DNA of 5,395 nucleotides. Source: Bacteriovoracaceae bacterium (GTDB taxonomy: Bacteria > Bdellovibrionota > UBA1018). The translations under genes and the position numbers were made by a program. Position 1 is the first letter of the stretch; each line of letters begins with the position of its first letter. Where the stretch lies: contig JAHFAB010000079.1 in the NCBI GenBank assembly GCA_023250795.1, positions 1 to 5,395 on the forward strand, given 5' to 3'. Below are positions 1 through 5,395 of this stretch, one piece after another. A model generated the notes under the pieces. The model saw nothing but the letters and a program-made list of their open reading frames with translations. It was not told where the DNA came from and made no database searches.

Positions 1-1
1 C

Positions 2-433
2 AAGGCAGTGATTCCCGGTGGATCTTCTGCCCCTGTTTTGACTCCAGATGAGATCGACGTGATTGTAGACATTGAGCCTTTGATGAAGATTGGAACTATG
101 TTGGGTTCAGCCGGCATTATGGTGGTGAGTGAGGATTATTGTGTTGTCAGGTTGATCAAAAGAATCACGAGATTTTATGCTCACGAATCCTGCGGGCAGT
201 GTACTCCTTGTCGAGAGGGGTGTAAGTGGATGGAAGATATTTTGCATCGAATAGAGGACGGGCACGGACGAGAGCAGGACCTAGCTCTTCTTTTAGATAT
301 AGCAGACAATATTAACGGAAAAACCCTTTGCGCATTAGGTGACGCAGCTGCGGGCCCAGTCATGAGTTTTGTAAAAAAGTTCAAATCTGATTTTGAAGAG
401 CATATTCGAGGTAAGAAATGCCCAAATGTATAA
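2..433 (+). CDS. nuoF: NADH-quinone oxidoreductase subunit F, C-terminal fragment (5' end outside window)
   Basis: This is the last ~143 codons of the peripheral-arm subunit that binds NADH and FMN and carries the 4Fe-4S cluster N3. The frame is open to the window start and reads KAVIPGGSS, a conserved NuoF stretch, so the GTG at 8 is an internal valine codon and not a start. Numbering from that codon, residues 62-68 carry CxxCxxC inside ESCGQCTPCREG, and C108 in TLCALGD is the fourth N3 ligand. The FMN/NADH-binding Rossmann-like part lies upstream of the window. The intervening MLGSAG motif is also typical of the family. The stop overlaps the start of nuoG by 16 bases, which fits translational coupling. 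The fragment contains no frameshift or missing ligand. Family identity is very secure; the full length cannot be judged. Confidence 0.97.
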   Translation, partial: KAVIPGGSSAPVLTPDEIDVIVDIEPLMKIGTMLGSAGIMVVSEDYCVVRLIKRITRFYAHESCGQCTPCREGCKWMEDILHRIEDGHGREQDLALLLDIADNINGKTLCALGDAAAGPVMSFVKKFKSDFEEHIRGKKCPNV

Positions 434-1821
434 TTGATGGACGTGAAGTTACTTTTACTCCCGGACAAAATCTAATCGAAGTAGCTCGAAGCGCTGGGAT
501 TGAGATTCCCTACTTTTGCTATCATCCAGGGCTATCCGTCGTGGCTCAATGTCGGATGTGCGCTATTGAAATAGAAAAAATGCCCAAACTTCAAACAGCG
601 TGTTCGACTCCAGCGGCAGAAGGAATGGTTGTAAAAACTCAGTCTGATCGAGTGAAAAAAAATCAGAAATCTGTGATGGAATTTCTTCTGATCAATCATC
701 CACTGGATTGTCCCATCTGTGACAAATCGGGAGAGTGTGACCTTCAAGACTTTTCTTTTGACTATGGTGATCCCCACATGCGTTACACCGAAGAGAGAAG
801 AACTTACTTAGATCTCGATATGGGGCCGGTGATCAAGAAAAGCATGAACCGATGTATACATTGCACGCGCTGTATTCGCTTCGGAGATGAGATTGCTGGG
901 ATCCATGAGATGGTTGCTGTGCAAAGAGGAAACGACACTGAGATCACAACGATCGATGGATTGCCACTTATGACAGAGTATGCTGGTAATTATTCTGATA
1001 TTTGCCCGACCGGGTCGCTAACGCTTAGAGATTTTAGATTCAAAAAAAGAGCATGGTTTTTGAAAAAAACACCCACAGTATGCGAAGGATGCTCCAGAGG
1101 TTGCAATATGGAAGTGCAACAGGAGAACAATATGATCTATCGCTGTGTGGCGAGGACAAATCTAGATGTCAATAAACATTGGATTTGTGATGAAGGCAGG
1201 TTCAATTATCAATATGCACACGATGCTGATCGAGTAGTAGAGCCGGCACTTCAGACAAAATCTGGACTTACCCTTTCTGATTGGACGCAGGCTATTCGAA
1301 AAGCAAAAGAAACTGTCTTGGGGAAGAAAGTCGTAGCGCTAGTAGGATCAGATCTTACCCAGGAAGAAGCGGGACTTTTGATTTCTTTTTTGCCTGAAAA
1401 TTTCCAGGGTATTTCTATTTTTCATTACGGGACCCCAGGGGTTCACTCTGTAAAAGACGATGGACATGCAGATAAAATTTTAAAAATGAAAAGTAAGACA
1501 GCAAATCTCAATGGTTTAGAAAAACTTGGTTTGAAGGGGTTCGAGTCTCTTCCCCCAGGCACGCAAGCAGTTTTAGTTTTTAGGGGTGGACGTGCTGTAG
1601 TACCAGAACTCAGAAATGTTCAAGTAGTAGGAGTTGGAGTTTTTAACAAGCCTCAGGCAGAAAAATTTGAAGCGGTATTACCTGGCGCCTCGTTCGTAGA
1701 AAAAGAGGGAACTATTATTAATTTCGAGGGACGAGAGCAAAAATTCAAACGTGCGATTCTTCCTGTAGGTCAAAGTAAGATGCTTTCAGAAGTATTAATG
1801 ATGTGGGCGAATAGAACATGA
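418..1821 (+). CDS. nuoG: NADH-quinone oxidoreductase subunit G, short form (467 aa)
   Basis: Peripheral-arm subunit that relays electrons from NuoF to NuoI. The N-terminal 2Fe-2S ferredoxin domain carries N1b ligands C34, C45, C48 and C62. The His-Cys motif H94, C98, C101, C107 binds N5. C146, C149, C152 and C196 (in DICPTGS) bind N4. A further CxxCxxxCx27C set, C222, C225, C229 and C257, matches the spacing of the off-pathway cluster N7 known from E. coli and Thermus. After about residue 265 the molybdopterin-oxidoreductase-like domain is only ~200 residues; E. coli NuoG is about 900 and Thermus Nqo3 about 780. The C-terminal family signature (VLPGASFVEKEGTIINFEGR, 420-439) is nevertheless present, so the reduction is internal and not a premature stop. 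The ATG at 418 has GAGGT at 408-412, five bases upstream. The gene ends in an ATGA overlap with nuoH. Confidence 0.97.
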   Translation: MPKCIIDGREVTFTPGQNLIEVARSAGIEIPYFCYHPGLSVVAQCRMCAIEIEKMPKLQTACSTPAAEGMVVKTQSDRVKKNQKSVMEFLLINHPLDCPICDKSGECDLQDFSFDYGDPHMRYTEERRTYLDLDMGPVIKKSMNRCIHCTRCIRFGDEIAGIHEMVAVQRGNDTEITTIDGLPLMTEYAGNYSDICPTGSLTLRDFRFKKRAWFLKKTPTVCEGCSRGCNMEVQQENNMIYRCVARTNLDVNKHWICDEGRFNYQYAHDADRVVEPALQTKSGLTLSDWTQAIRKAKETVLGKKVVALVGSDLTQEEAGLLISFLPENFQGISIFHYGTPGVHSVKDDGHADKILKMKSKTANLNGLEKLGLKGFESLPPGTQAVLVFRGGRAVVPELRNVQVVGVGVFNKPQAEKFEAVLPGASFVEKEGTIINFEGREQKFKRAILPVGQSKMLSEVLMMWANRT

Positions 1822-2906
1822 TGACACTTTTCGAATGGGTGATACTAGCAGCTAAAATAGCAGGAGTTGTTTTAGTCCTTCTCCATGTTGTTCCGGTTAT
1901 GGTTTGGGTGGAGAGGCGGGGTTCTGCACTGATGCAAAACCGCTTAGGACCTAATCGTGTGGGACCTCTTGGTCTTTTGCAATCTTTGGTGGATGTGATT
2001 AAACTTCTTTGGAAAGAAGATTCTATTCCGGGCCATGTTGATGCTTTTTATTACGTTTTGGCTCCCTTTATCACAGTTATTCCTGCTTTTATGACTTTTG
2101 CAGTAATTCCTTTTGCTAGTCAATTGACATGGAACGGTCATTTGATCAGTTTTCAAATTGCAGACCTCAATGTGGGTCTTCTTTATATTTTTTCGATTGC
2201 TTCGCTTGGGGTTTATGGAATTATTATGGCTGGTTGGTCCTCCAACAATAAGTATGCCCTTTTAGGAAGCATGCGCAGCTCCTCCCAAATGATTAGTTAT
2301 GAGCTTTCGATGGGGCTTTCCGTAGTGGGGATGATCATGATTTTTTCTAGTGTCAGTCTTGGAGATATTGCCAGGCTGCAAGGAGAAACGCTTTTTCATT
2401 TCTGGATTTTTGATATTCCTAAATGGGGAATTTTTATACAGCCATTAGGTTTTCTCATTTTTATCACAGCCGTATTTGCTGAGACGAATCGATTGCCATT
2501 TGATCTTCCCGAGGGCGAGTCTGAGATTGTGGCTGGCTACCATTTGGAATATGGATCAATGAAGTTTGCTCTGTTTTTTATGGCAGAATATCTCAATATG
2601 ACTACCGGAGCGGGTTTACTCACCACGCTGTATTTTGGGGGTTGGCAAATGCTTCCCGGGATGCACTTTGCTTTGGATGCACTTAACCTCCAGGGTATGA
2701 CTTATGAATGCGTTCGAGTATTTTTAGAATTAACTTCGTTTATCATCAAAGTTGGTTTTTTCATGTGGCTTTTTGTATGGGTTCGTTGGACTTTGCCCAG
2801 GTTTAGGTACGATCAACTAATGGATTTGGGTTGGAAAGTGATGTTGCCTCTTTCTCTGGTTAATATTTTTATTACCGGGTTGTTAATTTATTATAAGGTG
2901 GTCTAA
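1818..2906 (+). CDS. nuoH: NADH-quinone oxidoreductase subunit H (quinone-site membrane subunit)
   Basis: Membrane subunit (ND1 family) at the junction of the two arms; it forms the quinone entry channel with NuoB, NuoD and NuoI. At 362 residues it is somewhat longer than E. coli NuoH (325). About eight hydrophobic segments are visible (roughly 9-30, 79-101, 116-140, 157-180, 203-222, 249-275, 300-322, 340-360). Signatures in order are ERRGSALMQNRLGPNRVGP (32-50), SYELSMGL around E162, and the acidic loop AETNRLPFDLPEGESE (221-236) followed by GYHLEYGSMKFA. Residues E32, E162, D229, E232, E234, E236 and E244 correspond, from memory, to the conserved acidic residues of the E. coli protein. The start is either the ATG at 1818, overlapping the nuoG stop as ATGA, or the adjacent ATG at 1821. 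No strong Shine-Dalgarno precedes it, so coupling to nuoG translation is likely. Confidence 0.98.
   Translation: MMTLFEWVILAAKIAGVVLVLLHVVPVMVWVERRGSALMQNRLGPNRVGPLGLLQSLVDVIKLLWKEDSIPGHVDAFYYVLAPFITVIPAFMTFAVIPFASQLTWNGHLISFQIADLNVGLLYIFSIASLGVYGIIMAGWSSNNKYALLGSMRSSSQMISYELSMGLSVVGMIMIFSSVSLGDIARLQGETLFHFWIFDIPKWGIFIQPLGFLIFITAVFAETNRLPFDLPEGESEIVAGYHLEYGSMKFALFFMAEYLNMTTGAGLLTTLYFGGWQMLPGMHFALDALNLQGMTYECVRVFLELTSFIIKVGFFMWLFVWVRWTLPRFRYDQLMDLGWKVMLPLSLVNIFITGLLIYYKVV
2895..2901 (+). promoter_or_regulatory. Shine-Dalgarno for nuoI
   Basis: AAGGTGG lies nine bases before the ATG at 2911, inside the last codons of nuoH. It supports 2911 as the nuoI start over the later in-frame ATG at 2986. 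Confidence 0.7.
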
Positions 2907-2910
2907 TCCT

Positions 2911-3354
2911 ATGTTGCTCAAACCTAAGACAAGCCTAGTACAAAAAATATATTTTGTGGATATTTGTAAGGGTCTTTTCATCACAATGAAGAACATGCTT
3001 TTTTCGAAAAAGGTGACGATCCAATATCCGGAAGAGCGCAGAGATTATTCTGATCGTTTTCGAGGGATGCATTATATTAAAGCAACAAACGGGGTTGAAA
3101 ATTGTACTGCTTGCATGCTCTGTCCAACGGTATGCCCGGCGGAGTGCATTCACATTGTTGCCGGAGAGCGACCCGATAAAGAAAAGTATCCAGTACAGTT
3201 TGAGATTGATGTTTTACGTTGTTGCTTTTGTGGAATGTGCGAAGAAGCCTGTCCCAAAGATGCAATTAAGTTGAGCACTATTTACGAAATGAGCCAGACT
3301 CATCGCGAAGTGTATGAAAAAGATTTTTTATTAGAACAACGGGGCAATAAATAG
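2911..3354 (+). CDS. nuoI: NADH-quinone oxidoreductase subunit I (2x[4Fe-4S] ferredoxin-like)
   Basis: Peripheral-arm subunit that carries clusters N6a and N6b and passes electrons from NuoG to the terminal cluster N2 in NuoB next to the quinone site. Its 147 residues are shorter than E. coli NuoI (180). Residues 1-35 form the amphipathic, basic segment that packs on NuoH. Two ferredoxin motifs follow: C65, C68, C71, C75 (CTACMLCPTVCP) and C104, C107, C110, C114 (CCFCGMCEEACP); both have CxxCxxCxxxCP spacing. C105 and C79 are extra cysteines outside the ligand pattern. The conserved RFRG (49-52) and KYPVQFEID (92-100) segments are typical of the family. The gene begins four bases after the nuoH stop and has its own strong ribosome binding site. 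All eight ligands are intact. Confidence 0.98.
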   Translation: MLLKPKTSLVQKIYFVDICKGLFITMKNMLFSKKVTIQYPEERRDYSDRFRGMHYIKATNGVENCTACMLCPTVCPAECIHIVAGERPDKEKYPVQFEIDVLRCCFCGMCEEACPKDAIKLSTIYEMSQTHREVYEKDFLLEQRGNK

Positions 3355-3357
3355 GAG
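3353..3357 (+). promoter_or_regulatory. Shine-Dalgarno for nuoJ
   Basis: AGGAG overlaps the nuoI stop codon and lies ten bases before the ATG at 3368, fixing that codon as the nuoJ start. The 13-base gap between nuoI and nuoJ is otherwise too short for a promoter or terminator. Confidence 0.7.
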
Positions 3358-3367
3358 TAGTGACATT

Positions 3368-3907
3368 ATGGATATTTCACCCTTGTTTTTTTATTTATTT
3401 GCGGGGCTAGCGGTAGGATTTTCTTTTTTAGTTGTTTTGAAAAAAAATCCAGTTGCGAGTGCTTTTAGTTTAGTGATGGTCTTTTTTGCATTTGCTGGAA
3501 TTTATGCTTTGCTCGAGGCACACCTCGTTGCGGCACTTCAGATTCTGGTTTATGCAGGTGCCATCATGGTACTCTTTGTATTTGTGATTATGCTTTTGAA
3601 CGCTGATGTTCCTTCTTTTGACGTGGGGCGATCGACTTTGAAAATCAGACTTGGTGCTGCGTTTCTCTGTCTGATTTTATTTTGTATTTTTGTCTGTGTG
3701 CTCAAAGACAGCCCTCTTCCAATATCTGACAAAACGTTTACTCCTGAAAAAATCGCCGCTCAAGGGGGAAACACTCAGGTTATTTCAGAATTATTATTTT
3801 CTGAGTATATATTGCCTTTCGAGTTGACCTCACTTCTCCTTCTCACTGGAATTGTAGGTTCTGTAGCGATAGCAAAAAGAAAGTTGGGAGGCTCCAATGC
3901 GAATTGA
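3368..3907 (+). CDS. nuoJ: NADH-quinone oxidoreductase subunit J (ND6-like membrane subunit)
   Basis: Membrane-arm subunit of the ND6 family that sits between NuoH and NuoK and is part of the conformational/proton link from the quinone site to the antiporter-like subunits. At 179 residues it is close to E. coli NuoJ (184). Five hydrophobic segments are visible (about 4-24, 29-49, 54-77, 93-112, 147-168). The family signature is NPVASAFSL (27-35) and then LQILVYAGAIMVLFVFVIM (58-76); Y62 in this segment corresponds to the conserved tyrosine at the helix-3 pi-bulge. The closing ILPFELTSLLLLTGIVGSVA segment (148-167) is also typical. The polar stretch at about 113-146 between helices 4 and 5 is poorly conserved in this family. 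The end overlaps nuoK by 11 bases in another frame. Confidence 0.97.
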   Translation: MDISPLFFYLFAGLAVGFSFLVVLKKNPVASAFSLVMVFFAFAGIYALLEAHLVAALQILVYAGAIMVLFVFVIMLLNADVPSFDVGRSTLKIRLGAAFLCLILFCIFVCVLKDSPLPISDKTFTPEKIAAQGGNTQVISELLFSEYILPFELTSLLLLTGIVGSVAIAKRKLGGSNAN

Positions 3908-4202
3908 GCCTTGGGTAGTTTTATCTTTTTGCTCGATCATTTTTTTTACAGGACTGTTTGGCCTGATCGTTCGAAGAAATATATTGGTGATTTTGATGTG
4001 TATCGAGCTCATGCTGAACGCAGTCAATCTCACCTTTGTCACATTTTCAAACTTGCTACACGACATGACTGGGCAAATGGCAGTGTTTTTTATTATTACT
4101 GTAGCGGCAGCAGAGTCGGCAGTGGGTTTAGGTTTAGTGATTGCAATGTTTAGAACATTGAGAAGCGTGGATACGGATTCCATTCAACTCTTAAGGGAGT
4201 AG
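3897..4202 (+). CDS. nuoK: NADH-quinone oxidoreductase subunit K (ND4L-like membrane subunit)
   Basis: Small membrane subunit of the ND4L/MrpC-like family, 101 residues against 100 in E. coli, with three transmembrane helices (about 5-25, 29-51, 61-86). It carries the two membrane-embedded glutamates of the proton path: E37 in IELMLNAVNL and E73 in AAAESAVGL, equivalent to E36 and E72 of E. coli NuoK. The RRN at 26-28 between helices 1 and 2 is also conserved. GGGAGG at 3886-3891, inside nuoJ, is five bases before the ATG at 3897. The 11-base overlap with nuoJ suggests coupled translation of two subunits that pack side by side. Another open frame at 3911-4153 inside this gene is a shadow without family features. 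Confidence 0.98.
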   Translation: MRIEPWVVLSFCSIIFFTGLFGLIVRRNILVILMCIELMLNAVNLTFVTFSNLLHDMTGQMAVFFIITVAAAESAVGLGLVIAMFRTLRSVDTDSIQLLRE

Positions 4203-4204
4203 GA
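4201..4204 (+). promoter_or_regulatory. Shine-Dalgarno for nuoL
   Basis: AGGA overlaps the nuoK TAG stop and lies nine bases before the ATG at 4214. It supports 4214 as the nuoL start in the 11-base gap between the two genes. Confidence 0.6.
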
Positions 4205-4213
4205 AATTTATTT

Positions 4214-5395
4214 ATGTCACTTTCATTGATTCTCTTATTTCCACTGATGGGGTTCTTGTTCAATGGGAGTTGGTATGGTTTTTTTCAATCTCCTGTTCAT
4301 TGTAAAAAGGCAAATGCAAGCATTACTGGTTGGTTGGCGACTTTATCCATTTTTGTTTCTTTTTTAGTGAGCGGATTTTTCTTTTTCCAGCTCAAAGACA
4401 TGCCAGAGTCTTCTCGGGTTTTGGAGCAGAGTTTGTTTTCATGGATGAGTATTGGCTCTTTTCATTTAGACTTTGCCCTTCGTTTAGATTCACTTTCTAT
4501 ACTTTTTGCTCTCGTGATTACTGGAGTGGGGACTTTGATTCATTTGTATTCTATAGGTTACATGAGCCATGACCCCAAGCCAGGAAAGTTTTTTGCTTAT
4601 TTGAACTTGTTTTGTTTTGCCATGTTGATTTTGGTCCTTGGGGCGTCTCTGCCGGTAATGTTTTTAGGATGGGAAGGTGTGGGTCTTTGTAGTTATTTGC
4701 TGATTGGGTATTGGTATGAAGATCTTGCAAAAGCTTCGGCGGGGAAGAAGGCTTTTGTGGTCAACAGAATCGGAGATTTAGGTTTTTTGCTGGGGATGTT
4801 TTTGATTTTTACTTCCTTTGGAACGTTTGATTTCAAAGAACTCCATGCCGCGATTGTTCAAGGAAATGCACAAAACTTACCGAGACTGATTGAATCGGGA
4901 ACGATCACACTCATAGGTCTTATGCTGTTTTTAGGTTGTTGCGGGAAATCAGCTCAAATCCCCCTCTTTGTTTGGCTTCCCGATGCAATGGCTGGACCGA
5001 CTCCGGTTTCAGCACTCATCCACGCTGCTACGATGGTGACTTCAGGGATCTATTTGGTTTCGAGGCTGAACTTTTTATATAATCTCTCACCGGTGGCGAT
5101 GGAAGTGATTGCGATCATCGGGGCTTGTACCGCATTTTCCGCTGGGACTATCGCAATTGCTCAGCGAGATATTAAGAAAGTTTTGGCCTATTCTACTGTA
5201 TCTCAACTGGGCTATATGTTTTTGGGTTGTGGAGTGGGTGCATACACTGCGGGAGTATTTCATGTGATGACTCATGCTTTTTTTAAGGCGCTTTTGTTTT
5301 TAGGTGCTGGAAGCGTGATTCATGGAATGCATGAAGAGCAGGATATTATGAAAATGGGTGGACTCAAAAAACACATGCCTAAAACCTTCTTTGTA
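4214..5395 (+). CDS. nuoL: NADH-quinone oxidoreductase subunit L, N-terminal part (3' end outside window)
   Basis: Distal antiporter-like proton-pumping subunit (ND5/MrpA family). The frame from 4214 is open for 394 codons to the window end with no stop; full-length NuoL is usually 600 or more residues, so roughly the last third, including the long lateral helix, is missing. The N-terminal hydrophobic segment and the amphipathic segment (about 76-125) precede the proton-antiporter domain. Visible motifs are WEGVGLCSYLLIGYWYE (153-169) with E154; NRIGDLGFLLG (184-194); GKSAQIPLFVWLPDAMAGPT (244-263) with K245; SALIHAATMVTSGIYL (266-281); and HAFFKALLFLGAGS (354-367) with H354 and K358. By recall, E154, K245 and K358 correspond to E. 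coli E144, K229 and K342. Nothing suggests a frameshift. The next genes should be nuoM and nuoN. Confidence 0.97.
   Translation, partial: MSLSLILLFPLMGFLFNGSWYGFFQSPVHCKKANASITGWLATLSIFVSFLVSGFFFFQLKDMPESSRVLEQSLFSWMSIGSFHLDFALRLDSLSILFALVITGVGTLIHLYSIGYMSHDPKPGKFFAYLNLFCFAMLILVLGASLPVMFLGWEGVGLCSYLLIGYWYEDLAKASAGKKAFVVNRIGDLGFLLGMFLIFTSFGTFDFKELHAAIVQGNAQNLPRLIESGTITLIGLMLFLGCCGKSAQIPLFVWLPDAMAGPTPVSALIHAATMVTSGIYLVSRLNFLYNLSPVAMEVIAIIGACTAFSAGTIAIAQRDIKKVLAYSTVSQLGYMFLGCGVGAYTAGVFHVMTHAFFKALLFLGAGSVIHGMHEEQDIMKMGGLKKHMPKTFFV

Noticed and set aside
8..10. GTG as a start codon for a small 141-residue protein
   Set aside because: The frame is open to the window edge and the preceding codons continue the NuoF family sequence, so this is an internal codon.
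181..468. Antisense open frame of 95 codons over the nuoF/nuoG junction
   Set aside because: It lies opposite two well-conserved genes, has no family features and looks like a shadow.
655..662. Run of eight A in nuoG (and a similar run at 3440-3447 in nuoJ) as possible slippage or programmed frameshift sites
   Set aside because: The reading frame continues on both sides with conserved family sequence, so no frameshift is needed; such runs are expected from lysine codons in an AT-leaning genome.
3830..4183. Antisense open frame of 117 codons over nuoJ/nuoK
   Set aside because: It is fully covered by conserved genes on the other strand and shows no recognisable domain or ribosome binding site.
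4330..4572. Open frame of 80 codons on the + strand inside nuoL
   Set aside because: The nuoL frame is continuous across it with family motifs; the phenylalanine-rich translation is an out-of-frame reading of a T-rich membrane-protein gene.
1..5395. An undescribed biological system or accessory insertion
   Set aside because: All bases apart from 28 in short gaps fall within seven recognisable complex I genes in standard order; there is no foreign gene, repeat or unexplained stretch.

Overview
The window is a compact stretch of a bacterial respiratory complex I (NADH:quinone oxidoreductase, type I NADH dehydrogenase) operon. Every gene is on the + strand in the order nuoF (3' end only), nuoG, nuoH, nuoI, nuoJ, nuoK, nuoL (5' part only). 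Nothing else is encoded: I see no RNA genes, mobile elements, CRISPR arrays, promoters or terminators, and no gene-free stretch longer than 13 bases.

Layout: the C-terminal part of NuoF, with the N3 cluster ligands, fills the first 433 bases. nuoG (418-1821) follows with a 16-base overlap and encodes an unusually short 467-residue subunit that keeps all the Fe-S ligand motifs but has a much reduced molybdopterin-oxidoreductase-like domain. nuoH (1818-2906) overlaps nuoG by an ATGA stop-start. nuoI (2911-3354), nuoJ (3368-3907), nuoK (3897-4202) and nuoL (4214 to the window end) follow with gaps of 4 and 13 bases, an 11-base overlap and a gap of 11 bases. nuoM and nuoN are expected downstream, and nuoE and the start of nuoF (with nuoA-D somewhere) upstream, but none of these can be seen.

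How the genes work together: NuoF takes electrons from NADH via FMN and passes them through N3 to the clusters of NuoG (N1b, N4, N5) and then to N6a/N6b of NuoI. NuoI hands them to the quinone site formed with NuoH. NuoH, NuoJ, NuoK and NuoL are membrane-arm subunits that couple quinone reduction to proton translocation. The essential residues I could place (Fe-S ligands, NuoH acidic loop, NuoK glutamates, NuoL Glu/Lys) are all present, so the complex looks functional.

Organism: an aerobic or respiring Gram-negative-type bacterium with moderately low GC (by eye, low-to-mid 40s percent). The short NuoI and the wording of NuoG and NuoI look most like the former deltaproteobacteria/Bdellovibrionota, but this is a recollection-based impression and not a firm assignment. 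I found no undescribed system here; this is an ordinary core-metabolism region whose main point of interest is the short NuoG.
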